In this document: positions 6,335 to 13,811 of the stretch, one piece after another | Layout of the letters: each line of letters starts with the position of its first letter | How positions within the stretch are numbered: the first letter of the stretch is position 1 | Made by a program: the position numbers and the translations under genes | The notes under the pieces: model-generated | Seen by the model: only the letters and a program-made list of their open reading frames with translations | What the model was told of the DNA's origin: nothing | Databases searched by the model: none | NCBI GenBank assembly: GCA_949288685.1 | Contig: CASELB010000014.1 | Location: 1 to 15,803 of the forward strand | DNA length: 15,803 nt | Source of the DNA: an uncultured bacterium | Lineage (GTDB): Bacteria; Cyanobacteriota; Vampirovibrionia; Gastranaerophilales; Gastranaerophilaceae | Direction: 5' to 3'

Positions 6335-7957
6335 ATGAAATACTCAAAGTATTCGGTAATAATAATCGGCAGCGGTATTGCAGGCATGTATGCGGCTCTC
6401 AAGTTGACTGAGCACACAAATATGCCTGACGGTTTACTGCTTATTTCAAAATATAAACTCGGCGATGGAAATTCTAAATATGCACAGGGCGGTATAGTCG
6501 GAGTATTAAAAGAAAATCCTGTCGATTCCTGTGTATCGCATATTAATGATACTCTCAAAGCAGGTGCGGGGCTTAGTGAAATTGATGCGGTAAAATTTAT
6601 ATCCGAAAGTTCTGATGAGGTTATTCATGACCTTATGGGATACGGAATAAATTTTGATAAAGACAGTAAAGGTTCTCTTAGCTTTACTCTGGAAGCAGCA
6701 CACAGCGTGAGAAGAATTCTGCATGCCGGCGGAGATGCCACAGGCAGACGTATTGACGAGGGGCTTCATCAGTGTGTTCTTGAAAATGAAGACATTACGG
6801 TTTATGAAGATACTATTGCTGTTGAGCTTCTTATAAGTAAAGAGGGCGAATGCCGCGGTGTTATTACGTACAATTCAATATCTGATGAGTATGAAGTTAT
6901 TTATTCCGCACACACTATTCTTGCGACCGGCGGGGTCGGACAATTGTATAAGTATACAACTAATCCTGCCGGTGCTACGGGTGACGGACTTGTCCTTGCT
7001 TATAATGCGGGTGCGGAACTCAGGGATTTGGAATTTATACAGTTTCATCCTACATCACTTGCTGTTGATAACGGGGAAAACAGATTTCTTATTTCTGAGG
7101 CAGTCAGAGGTGAAGGGGCAAAACTTATTGATAAGTCAGGGCAAGAATTCATGGCAAAATATCATGATAAACGTGAGCTTGCTCCGCGTGATGTTGTTAC
7201 CAGAGCTATAAATTCGGAAATGCATTTGAAACACCTTGATAAAGTTTATTTGCAAACTTCCTGCATTGACAGGGCAACAATTCTTCACAGATTTCCAACT
7301 ATTGCCGGTGTTTGCAGAAAAAATGGTATTGATATAACTAAGACGCCTATTCCCGTTTCTCCGGCGGCACATTATTCAATGGGCGGTGTGAAAACGGATT
7401 TGAACGGGTGTACGACTATAAAAGGACTGTATGCAATTGGTGAGGTATCCTCTACGGGACTTCACGGCGCTAACCGCTTAGCAAGCAATTCTTTGCTTGA
7501 GTGTGTTGTATGTGCATGGTCGCTTGCCGATTATCTCTCTTTTGCAAATCTTGTTGCGCCAAAGATGATTGACGGTGTAATAAAGGAAACAATAGAAGAG
7601 TATGAACAGAATATTGATGATACCATTTATAACACAGATAAACTGAAAACAGAGTTGCAGCAGTTAATGTGGGCAAATGTCGGAATTATACGGACGGAAG
7701 AAAGCCTGGAAAAGGCGCTTAAACATATACGTTTTCTTAAATCCGTGTTCCGTAAAACAAAGCGCTGCTTGAATATTGACGAGTATGAATACCGTAATAT
7801 GTTGGAAAGTGCGGAACTTATTGCGCAGACGGCTCTTAACAGAAAAGAATCCAGAGGAGCACATTACAGAAGTGATTATCCGCAGACGGCAGAACACGGT
7901 GAACATAGTTTAATTAAAAAAGGAGATTTAAAAGGTGCTTACCAGGTTTTACATTGA
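6335..7957 (+). CDS. nadB: L-aspartate oxidase
   Basis: NadB oxidises L-aspartate to iminoaspartate with bound FAD. This is the first step of de novo NAD synthesis, and NadA then condenses the product to quinolinate. The 540-residue length is typical. The dinucleotide-binding loop IIGSGIAGMYAALKL is at 10-24, and SKYAQGGIVGVLKE, typical of the oxidase/succinate dehydrogenase flavoprotein family, is at 47-60. HSVRRILHAGGDATGR is at 123-138, with PRDVVTRAI at 284-292 (Arg290 matches the active-site Arg). HYSMGGV is at 347-353 and GLHGANRLASNSLLE at 376-390. The C-terminal helical domain ends with the RGAHYRSDYP motif. Under anaerobic conditions fumarate can replace oxygen as the acceptor in this family. 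The end overlaps nadC by 23 bases. Confidence 0.96.
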   Translation: MKYSKYSVIIIGSGIAGMYAALKLTEHTNMPDGLLLISKYKLGDGNSKYAQGGIVGVLKENPVDSCVSHINDTLKAGAGLSEIDAVKFISESSDEVIHDLMGYGINFDKDSKGSLSFTLEAAHSVRRILHAGGDATGRRIDEGLHQCVLENEDITVYEDTIAVELLISKEGECRGVITYNSISDEYEVIYSAHTILATGGVGQLYKYTTNPAGATGDGLVLAYNAGAELRDLEFIQFHPTSLAVDNGENRFLISEAVRGEGAKLIDKSGQEFMAKYHDKRELAPRDVVTRAINSEMHLKHLDKVYLQTSCIDRATILHRFPTIAGVCRKNGIDITKTPIPVSPAAHYSMGGVKTDLNGCTTIKGLYAIGEVSSTGLHGANRLASNSLLECVVCAWSLADYLSFANLVAPKMIDGVIKETIEEYEQNIDDTIYNTDKLKTELQQLMWANVGIIRTEESLEKALKHIRFLKSVFRKTKRCLNIDEYEYRNMLESAELIAQTALNRKESRGAHYRSDYPQTAEHGEHSLIKKGDLKGAYQVLH

Positions 7958-8768
7958 AGAACATGTTAAGAACGCACTGCAAGAAGATATGACTTTCGGG
8001 GATATTACTACCGATTACCTTACTAATGAAGATGATATTTTTGAGTGTGAACTTAATACCCGAACTGACGGTATATTTTGCGGAAGGGAAGTTTTTGAAA
8101 CCGTTTTCAGGGTTTTATCAGACAAGGTAAAAATCAAATTCTATGTAAAAGACGGAGATGAAATAAAAAAAGGACAAACGCTTGCAGATATAGCAGGACC
8201 TGCAAAATATGTTTTGACAGGAGAGAGAACAGCGCTTAATTATATTCAGCGTATGAGCGGTATCGCTACAGAAACTAATAAATATAAAAAGGCAATAGGC
8301 GGATATAAAGCAAAAATAGTTGATACCAGAAAAAACACTCCCGGTTTCAGAGCGTTTGAAAAATATTCTGTAAAAGCCGGCGGCGGAAGTTTACACAGAT
8401 TTAATCTTTCTGACTGTGCAATGATTAAAGATAACCATATTAAATACGCAGGCTCTTTAACGGCGGCTGTTAATAAATTGAAAGATAATATTTCGCATGC
8501 GCACAAAATAGAAGTCGAATGTGATACTTTAGAACAGGTTGAAGAATGTCTTAAATGCGGTGTCGATATTATAATGCTTGACAATATGACGCAGGATGAA
8601 ATGCAGAGAGCTGTAAAATTAATCGATGCTCGTGCTGTAGTTGAAGCAAGCGGCAATGTAAACTTATCGACAATAAAAGATATAGCAGCAACGGGCGTTG
8701 ATATAATATCATCCAGCGCAATAGTTGCCAAAGCGCCGGTTTTAGACCTCGGGTTAGATGCTAAATAA
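7935..8768 (+). CDS. nadC: Nicotinate-nucleotide diphosphorylase (quinolinate phosphoribosyltransferase)
   Basis: NadC converts quinolinate and PRPP to nicotinate mononucleotide, CO2 and pyrophosphate, the step that joins de novo synthesis to the common NAD pathway. The 277-residue length fits. Family motifs are ERTALNYIQRMSGIAT (97-112), DTRKNTPGFRAFEKYSVKAG (130-149), GGSLHR, LSDCAMIKDNHI (158-169), VECDTLEQVEE and IMLDNM. The usual EASGG near the C-terminus reads EASGN here, a small departure. The start is GTG, chosen because AGGAGAT at 7921-7927 lies 7 bases upstream and because the protein begins normally from there. The 23-base overlap with nadB points to translational coupling. Confidence 0.95.
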   Translation: MLTRFYIEEHVKNALQEDMTFGDITTDYLTNEDDIFECELNTRTDGIFCGREVFETVFRVLSDKVKIKFYVKDGDEIKKGQTLADIAGPAKYVLTGERTALNYIQRMSGIATETNKYKKAIGGYKAKIVDTRKNTPGFRAFEKYSVKAGGGSLHRFNLSDCAMIKDNHIKYAGSLTAAVNKLKDNISHAHKIEVECDTLEQVEECLKCGVDIIMLDNMTQDEMQRAVKLIDARAVVEASGNVNLSTIKDIAATGVDIISSSAIVAKAPVLDLGLDAK

Positions 8769-8786
8769 ATTGTTAAATTAATCTGA

Positions 8787-8815
8787 TGTACACGCTGCTT
8801 AAATTATGCTATACT
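8787..8815 (+). promoter_or_regulatory. Predicted sigma-70 promoter of the fliL operon
   Basis: TGTACA (8787-8792, 4 of 6), a 17-base spacer and TATACT (8810-8815, 5 of 6) are followed by an expected start near 8822. A TG at 8807-8808 gives an extended -10. The leader of about 69 bases carries GGAG at 8876-8879 before the fliL ATG. The form is that of the housekeeping sigma factor; no sigma-28 flagellar promoter was recognised. Confidence 0.55.
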
Positions 8816-8890
8816 CTAAATAGTGGTGGTGTATCTGTTGAACATCCCGTACAATTTTAATATGGATAGCTTATTGGAGAAGTAAATAAT

Positions 8891-9499
8891 ATGTCAAACG
8901 AAGAGAACGCAAAAGAATTTGCCAAGGGCGGTAATAAAAATCAGGAAGGTGGTTCGCTGGTTTTGAATATAGTTTCAATGCTTATTATTGGCGCATTGAT
9001 TGTAATCGCTAATTATTTCTTATTTAATTCCTTTGCGGATAAAATAATTGCAAAAGTAAATACAGAACCTGTTGAAGCTGAAGAAGAAGTAACTGATGAG
9101 ATAGAACGCGGTATTATTGTTGACCTGGGAGATTTTATACTTAACCTTGCCGATGATAATGCAAGAAAATATTTAAAAGTAAATGTAGCAGTAGAAGTAA
9201 GTAAAAAAGAGTCGGATACTCCTGCAGAGGTTGAAAAGCCAAGCGGAGGTCATGGCGGTCATGGTTCAGCGCCTGCACCTGTTGATCCGATGGAGGCTAT
9301 TCAGAAAGAAATGAATCAGTTTAAACCTGCTATAAGAGATGCGGTTATTACTAACTTAACAAGTAAAACTTCTACCGAACTTTCAACAACAGCCGGTAAA
9401 GAACTTGCAAAAGAACAGATTGCGGATGAGATAAACTCTATTTTTGCAGGAGAAAGAGAAGTTTTAAGAGTATCGTTTGGGCAATTTATTATTCAGTAA
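8891..9499 (+). CDS. fliL: Flagellar basal-body-associated protein FliL
   Basis: FliL surrounds the flagellar stator and supports motor function. This 202-residue protein has a short cytoplasmic N-terminus, one membrane segment (about 22-46) and a periplasmic stomatin-like domain. Family features are IIVDLGDFILNLADDNARKYLKV (75-97), PAIRDAVITNLTSKTSTELST (146-166) with GKELAKEQIADEIN next, and a final VLRVSFGQFIIQ. A Gly/His/Pro-rich segment (about 116-132, including GGHGGHGSAPAP) interrupts the periplasmic domain where most FliLs have a short loop. The order fliL-fliM-fliN is the usual flagellar one. The ribosome site GGAG is about 11 bases from the ATG. Confidence 0.88.
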   Translation: MSNEENAKEFAKGGNKNQEGGSLVLNIVSMLIIGALIVIANYFLFNSFADKIIAKVNTEPVEAEEEVTDEIERGIIVDLGDFILNLADDNARKYLKVNVAVEVSKKESDTPAEVEKPSGGHGGHGSAPAPVDPMEAIQKEMNQFKPAIRDAVITNLTSKTSTELSTTAGKELAKEQIADEINSIFAGEREVLRVSFGQFIIQ

Positions 9500-9515
9500 T
9501 TAAATAAGGCGGATA

Positions 9516-10517
9516 ATGGCGAAACATATAGACGGAGAAGAAAAAACAAATAATACACTTGCACAGGATGTTAACGATTTGGAATCTATGGTGCAGGATT
9601 CGTCATTCCGCAGCTATAAGTTATATAATTTCAGACGTCCGGATAAATTTTCTAAAGATAACTTAAAAGCATTGAGGGATATTCACAGAGAGTTTTCCAA
9701 ACAAATATCCCTGATACTTACAGGCTATCTTCGTATGAAGATTGATATTGAAACTGTTTCAGTCGACCAGTTGACATACGAGGAGTTTGTTCGTTCCATG
9801 CCGTCACCTATTACGGTAGGTGTATTTGAATTTGAACCGCTGCCGGGACAGATACTTCTCGGTATTAGTTTTGAAGTAATGTTTTCGATTGTTGACCGTA
9901 TGCTTGGCGGTAACGGTACTTTTGAAGGTAAAAATAAAGAACTTACTGACGTAGAAAAAGCACTTGCAAAAAAAATTATAAATGTAATTATAAATACTCT
10001 TAAAGACGCATGGAATACTATTATTCCGGTTAATTGTAAGTTTATAAGCCTTGACGACGGATATCAATCTATACAAGTTGCTACTTCCGGTGAAATTGTT
10101 GCGCTTTTGACTTTTGAAGTACAAATCGGCGGCAAACATTACGGATTATTCAGCCTTTGTCTTGCGTATTCAGTACTTGAGTCAGTACTCGGTCACCTTT
10201 CAGCGCAGCATATATTCCAGGTTAAAGGTCTGGTTGCGACAAATGATGAACGCCAGAAAATGATTACGAAATTGAATACTTCACCTGTTGATGTACGTGT
10301 ACAGTTTGGCAGTTGTGATATAACAATGGAAGATTTTTTACAGTTAAATGTCGGTGACATTATTAAACTGGATAATAAAGTGAATGACGATTTAATAGTT
10401 CAAGTTAACGGTAAAAAGAAGTTTTTTGCGCGTCCGGGAACTATAAAGAATAACATTTGTGTTAAAATAACAGATGTCTATGATGAAATGCAAGAGTTGT
10501 TAAGGAAATATGTATAA
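9516..10517 (+). CDS. fliM: Flagellar motor switch protein FliM
   Basis: FliM forms the middle of the C-ring and couples chemotaxis signals to rotation by binding phosphorylated CheY. The 333-residue length is normal. Visible family signatures are YNFRRPDKFSKDNLKALRDI (37-56), VSVDQLTYEEFVRSMPSP (81-98), the FliG-contacting GGNG at 131-134 followed by ELTDVEKAL, DAWNTI (164-169), TFEVQIGG, and a C-terminal SpoA domain (about 256-322). The N-terminal CheY-binding peptide, normally LSQ-[DE]-EID-x-LL, is only weakly matched by LAQDVNDLESMV (15-26). AAGGCGG precedes the ATG. It lies 16 bases after fliL and 10 before fliN. Confidence 0.95.
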   Translation: MAKHIDGEEKTNNTLAQDVNDLESMVQDSSFRSYKLYNFRRPDKFSKDNLKALRDIHREFSKQISLILTGYLRMKIDIETVSVDQLTYEEFVRSMPSPITVGVFEFEPLPGQILLGISFEVMFSIVDRMLGGNGTFEGKNKELTDVEKALAKKIINVIINTLKDAWNTIIPVNCKFISLDDGYQSIQVATSGEIVALLTFEVQIGGKHYGLFSLCLAYSVLESVLGHLSAQHIFQVKGLVATNDERQKMITKLNTSPVDVRVQFGSCDITMEDFLQLNVGDIIKLDNKVNDDLIVQVNGKKKFFARPGTIKNNICVKITDVYDEMQELLRKYV

Positions 10518-10527
10518 AGGAGTTTAA

Positions 10528-11091
10528 ATGCCAAATAGTGACGATGAAAATTCTTTGAATAATATACCTGATGATGCTGAAAGCGGTGCAAGCGTACCGG
10601 AAGGTAATTTCAATTTTGAGGACATGTCAGAACTGCCTCAAGATATGAAGGCGGAGGGCGCAGACTCTCAAGAAGTTAATAATGAGCAGGTTTCGCCGGA
10701 GCATAGGGCTGAACACCATGATGAAAATGTTGTTGATGGTACGGTTACTGCGCAGCCTGTAAAATTTGCTTCATTTGAAGATTTGGATTCAGCACACGGA
10801 CTTGCTAATCAAAACCTCGGTATATTGTTGGATGTTAAACTCCAATTAACTGTTGAGTTAGGAAAGACAGAACTACCGATAAAAAAAGTGCTTGAGTTGA
10901 CAAAAGGGTCGGTTGTTACACTTGATAAAGTTGCCGGTGAGCCTGTTGAGCTTTATGCGAACGGAAAATTAATTGCGCATGGCGAGGTTGTTGTAATCGA
11001 GGATAATTTTGGCTTAAGAATTACACACATTACCCAGCCGATTAAGCGTATAGACACATTTACTCATCTTCCGCATGAGGCGCTTCAATAG
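10528..11091 (+). CDS. fliN: Flagellar motor switch protein FliN
   Basis: FliN forms the base of the C-ring and is a docking site for the flagellar export apparatus. The 187-residue protein has an acidic, disordered N-terminal region of about 95 residues and a C-terminal SpoA domain (about 98-172). The SpoA domain shows LLDVKLQLTVELGKTELPIK, then VLELTKGSVVTLDKVAGEPV, ELYANGKLIAHGEVVVIEDN and FGLRITHI, a full match to the FliN pattern. It is longer than the compact E. coli FliN because of the N-terminal extension. It has no CheC-like phosphatase motif, so it is not FliY. A strong AAGGAG site precedes the ATG by 7 bases. Confidence 0.94.
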   Translation: MPNSDDENSLNNIPDDAESGASVPEGNFNFEDMSELPQDMKAEGADSQEVNNEQVSPEHRAEHHDENVVDGTVTAQPVKFASFEDLDSAHGLANQNLGILLDVKLQLTVELGKTELPIKKVLELTKGSVVTLDKVAGEPVELYANGKLIAHGEVVVIEDNFGLRITHITQPIKRIDTFTHLPHEALQ

Positions 11092-11110
11092 TAATGGAAA
11101 GAGGTATTAA

Positions 11111-11863
11111 TTGACTACTAAGATTGCAATTACCGGTAAAAGCGGCAGCGGCAAAACAACGATTACTAAAGGCTTTTTGAAAGTTATTCAGGAGTATTTT
11201 CCTGATAAATCAGTACTTTTGTTTGATAATGATTTGACAAGTGAATTGGGACATACTTTCGGGCTTGATATAAGAAATACTATTTACGGTATAAGGAGCG
11301 GTAAGCACGAGTATAATACAGGTATTCCGCAACATATGACTAAACAGGAATATGTTGAATGGGCTATGGAGGATATTATCGTTAGTCTTTCTCCTAATGT
11401 TGATATTATTGTGTCATGGTTTGTAGGTTCCAAAGACTGCAGATGTCCGATTACCGGTCAAATTAACGATGCGTGTTTAAAACTCTTTGAACGGTATGAT
11501 TTTGTAATTTTTGATTGTGAGTTTGATTTAAAATACTTAAATCAATTGGTTGATACGGATATTGATCTGGCATTAATTATTGCAAATCCTGAGTTGGATT
11601 CTCTTAATCTTGTTAAGCGTATAGAAGAATTTAGCGCAAAATATGCGGCAGGCGGTCAGTTGGGTGTTGTGCTTAATAAGGTTGCAAATGCTAATATGCC
11701 GGCAGTTTATAAAATGGCAAAAGAATTTGATATTGATATTTTAGGGGTTATTCCGTTTGATGAAAAAATATCGGAAAATCCTATGGAACGTAACTCTGAC
11801 AAAGTGGTTGATGCAATAAAGCAGTTTTATTTCCGGCTAAATCTGCCGCAGGAGGGCGCGTGA
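11111..11863 (+). CDS. CooC-like SIMIBI P-loop ATPase with CxC motif
   Basis: This 250-residue cytoplasmic ATPase belongs to the MinD/ParA/CooC class. It has a deviant Walker A (G9-K10-S-G-S-G-K15-T16, with signature Lys10), a switch-I-like FDND (38-41) and a Walker B-like FVIFD (131-135). The closest resemblance is to CooC, the ATPase that inserts nickel into carbon monoxide dehydrogenase. A C110-x-C112 motif lies where CooC binds metal as a dimer, and IIANPELDSLNLVKRIEEF, VVLNKV and ILGVIPFDE match its C-terminal half. The CooC segment after Walker B (DMGAGIEH) is changed to DCEFDLKY. No CO dehydrogenase gene is in the window. Flagellar FlhG/FleN is the other candidate because of the fliM-fliN context, but it lacks the CxC. 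The start is TTG, with AGAGG 6 bases upstream. The end overlaps folD by 4 bases. Confidence 0.65.
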   Translation: MTTKIAITGKSGSGKTTITKGFLKVIQEYFPDKSVLLFDNDLTSELGHTFGLDIRNTIYGIRSGKHEYNTGIPQHMTKQEYVEWAMEDIIVSLSPNVDIIVSWFVGSKDCRCPITGQINDACLKLFERYDFVIFDCEFDLKYLNQLVDTDIDLALIIANPELDSLNLVKRIEEFSAKYAAGGQLGVVLNKVANANMPAVYKMAKEFDIDILGVIPFDEKISENPMERNSDKVVDAIKQFYFRLNLPQEGA

Positions 11864-12675
11864 TTTTAGATGGTAAAGCTGTTTCCGATAGGATAATTGA
11901 AGGTTTGAAGGAAGAACTGGCAAAGCGAGGTTCTAAACCTTATCTTGCGGTTATTCTTGTCGGTAATGACCCTGCAAGCAGAGTGTATGTCAGAAATAAA
12001 AAGAAAAAAGCCGAATATATCGGTGTGAAGACAGATATTTTCGAGTATCCTGATGATGTGGATGAAAGTGTTATTTTGAATAAGATTGACGAACTGAACA
12101 ATAATTCTGAAATAACGGCAATTCTTGTTCAAATGCCGCTGCCTGCACATATTTCGAAAGAAAAAGTTATTTGTAAAATTTCACCCCAAAAAGATGTTGA
12201 TTGTTTTACTCCGGAGAATGTCGGACGATTGTCAGCCGGTCTTGAACCTTATTTTTATCCGGCAACTCCGCAGGGCGTACTTATGCTTTTAGATGCATAT
12301 AATATTGAGGTAGAAGGTAAACATGCAGTTGTTATAGGGCGTTCAAATATTGTAGGTAAGCCTATGGCGCAAATGCTGTTAAGAAGAAATGCAACAGTTA
12401 CAATATGTCATTCAAAGACAAAAAATTTGGAAGACATAATAAAAACCGCAGATATTGTGGTTTCTGCGGTTGGAAAAAAAATTGTAAGATGTAAGATGGT
12501 TTGTAAAAAATCTGTTGTAATTGACGTTGGAATATATAGGGATTCTAACGGCAATTTGACCGGAGATGTTGATTTTAACGAAGTAGAACCTGTTGTTGAG
12601 TATATAACTCCGGTTCCGGGAGGCGTCGGTCCGATGACGATTGCCTCTTTGATGTGTAATATAGTTAAATCTTAA
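11860..12675 (+). CDS. folD: Bifunctional methylene-THF dehydrogenase / methenyl-THF cyclohydrolase
   Basis: FolD interconverts 5,10-methylene- and 10-formyl-tetrahydrofolate, supplying one-carbon units for purines and formyl-methionine. The 271-residue length is a little under the usual 280-300. Motifs are VGNDPASRVYVRNKKKKA (34-51, catalytic Lys most likely K49), AILVQMPLPAHI (88-99, Gln91), KDVDCFTPENVGRL (111-124, with Asp114), the nucleotide-binding VVIGRSNIVGKPMA (157-170) and PVPGGVGPMTIASLM (251-265). Two small departures from consensus are seen: KDVDG is KDVDC, and the usual PCTP is PATP. The GTG start overlaps the ATPase stop as GTGA, with AGGAGG just upstream, so the two are coupled. 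The stop codon shares the palindrome TTAA with that of the convergent gene. Confidence 0.95.
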   Translation: MILDGKAVSDRIIEGLKEELAKRGSKPYLAVILVGNDPASRVYVRNKKKKAEYIGVKTDIFEYPDDVDESVILNKIDELNNNSEITAILVQMPLPAHISKEKVICKISPQKDVDCFTPENVGRLSAGLEPYFYPATPQGVLMLLDAYNIEVEGKHAVVIGRSNIVGKPMAQMLLRRNATVTICHSKTKNLEDIIKTADIVVSAVGKKIVRCKMVCKKSVVIDVGIYRDSNGNLTGDVDFNEVEPVVEYITPVPGGVGPMTIASLMCNIVKS

Positions 12676-13121
12676 CCTCCGAGTAAGCCGGTATCTTGAG
12701 CGCTTGTAGAAACAGATTCGTTGTAGCTTTCAATCATTGCACTCAATTCTTCAACCATAGCGTCGTAAGTTGTTACCATTAAATCGTATTCAGTATCAAG
12801 GTCTGAGTATTCTTCAAGAGCGTCCGGATCGAATGTTCCTACTTTAGCATTAGCGTAAGCAGAGAATGCAGCTTCACTGTGGCAACCGGTTCTTACTACC
12901 TGACCTCTGCAAGAGAGGCTTTTACCGTCTTCACCATAGTAACCTTGATCATAAGCAGAATCATAAGCGCCTAACCATTTTTCTTCTGCAGATTGTTGTG
13001 CTGCTAATTTTGAAGCGTTTGCTTCTTGTTTAGAAGCCCAAAGTGTTTGTTGAAGTACTGCGAAGTTGTAATCAGCTTTGCAATTTAATAAGTTTGATAA
13101 TAATGCTGCTGTGTTAGCCAT
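12672..13121 (-). CDS. Orphan acidic helical protein (149 aa)
   Basis: No family was recognised. The 149-residue protein is acidic and rich in Ala, Ser, Glu and Tyr, with no signal peptide or membrane segment. Two long helices are likely (about 3-57 and 100-137). Between them is a loop with two cysteines (C71 and C80, in SCRGQVVRTGCHSE) that could form a disulfide or bind metal; a third, C14, lies near the N-terminus. A Tyr-rich stretch, GAYDSAYDQGYYGEDG, follows the first helix. Two terminal helices flanking a loop are seen in many exported filament or secretion proteins, but that link is only a suggestion. An AGAGGA ribosome site lies about 9 bases before the ATG. The long, AT-rich upstream region suggests its own promoter. 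It converges with folD with overlapping stops. Confidence 0.75.
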   Translation of the reverse strand: MANTAALLSNLLNCKADYNFAVLQQTLWASKQEANASKLAAQQSAEEKWLGAYDSAYDQGYYGEDGKSLSCRGQVVRTGCHSEAAFSAYANAKVGTFDPDALEEYSDLDTEYDLMVTTYDAMVEELSAMIESYNESVSTSAQDTGLLGG

Positions 13122-13190
13122 CTTTCTAATCCTCTTGGTTCATCTTACATATATATAAAGTATTTAAAAAATATCTAATTTCACAAAGGG

Positions 13191-13219
13191 AATTATTTGT
13201 TACAAAACTTAACATAATT
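13191..13219. repeat. Imperfect inverted repeat in a divergent promoter region
   Basis: AATTAT-TT-GTTA (13191-13202) and TAAC-ATAATT (13210-13219) form a dyad with a 7-base centre and a 2-base bulge in one arm. It lies in the 210-base gap between two divergent genes, about 70 bases from the minus-strand start. It may be an operator. AT-rich DNA gives such dyads by chance, so this is weak. Confidence 0.3.
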
Positions 13220-13279
13220 TTCTAAGGCTCTTATTTCACGCTTTTTGCAAGGGAAATGTAACAATTTATATACATATCA

Positions 13280-13308
13280 ATGACAAGATTATATTATTAA
13301 GGTATTAT
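13280..13308 (+). promoter_or_regulatory. Predicted sigma-70 promoter for the 159-aa orphan gene
   Basis: ATGACA (13280-13285, 5 of 6), a 17-base spacer and TATTAT (13303-13308, 5 of 6) give a start near 13315. This lies downstream of the first in-frame ATG (13311) and upstream of the second (13332). It supports 13332 as the real start, with GGAG at 13315-13318 in the leader. Confidence 0.55.
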
Positions 13309-13331
13309 AAATGTGGAGATGGGGTATTATT

Positions 13332-13811
13332 ATGGTAGAGAATAAAAAACTTGAAACAATAAATCCGATAAAAAGCAGTTTTTCAAGTGAACAGGATATG
13401 TTCACATCCTTATCAACATCAGCGTTACTTGCAAAGAGTGCCGTTCCGTATTCTCATCGCAGAGTTGCGGATAATTATGTTATTATAAAGAGGATTTATA
13501 AATTTCAAGCAGTTCAGAGCCGTATAACAAATGCGGAAATCGCATTACTAAAAAAATATGATTTTAATACCCTTGAATACTCAACTATAAAACAGATTAA
13601 TGACGAATTAATGTATTTGAAAAAATGGTCGGCATCTAACAATCCGGCATTAAGGAAAGATGCTGACACTCTTATTCAAATACGCGCTAAGGAACTTAAA
13701 TATATTGTTGCAAGCCGTTATTCCGGTATAACAAATGAGGTTTATAACGGATATAAAGCACTTGAACGTTATTTTGAAGAAATTACAAAATTCTATTCAC
13801 GTGTTTGTTAA
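13332..13811 (+). CDS. Orphan basic helical protein (159 aa)
   Basis: No family was recognised. From the ATG at 13332 the protein has 159 residues, is basic and looks almost wholly helical after a polar N-terminus of about 40 residues rich in Ser and Thr. It has no membrane segment or signal peptide. Aromatic residues are common (for example YVIIKRIYKF and ALERYFEEITKFYSRVC), and there is a single Cys at the very C-terminus. The in-frame ATG at 13311 would add MWRWGII but lies before the predicted transcription start, and the GGAGATGGGG ribosome site fits 13332. It is divergent from the 149-aa orphan and is followed on the same strand by a membrane protein, so the three may be related in function. 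Confidence 0.7.
   Translation: MVENKKLETINPIKSSFSSEQDMFTSLSTSALLAKSAVPYSHRRVADNYVIIKRIYKFQAVQSRITNAEIALLKKYDFNTLEYSTIKQINDELMYLKKWSASNNPALRKDADTLIQIRAKELKYIVASRYSGITNEVYNGYKALERYFEEITKFYSRVC

Noticed and set aside
8246..8731. 161-codon frame antisense to nadC
   Set aside because: It is the longest antisense frame, but it mirrors the codons of nadC, whose motifs are complete; no promoter or ribosome site is seen.
10165..10192. Repeated TCAGTACT in fliM
   Set aside because: It is explained by the protein repeat SVLESVL and has no regulatory context.
11111..11863. Naming the ATPase flhG
   Set aside because: The location suits FlhG, but the CxC motif and C-terminal pattern match CooC better.
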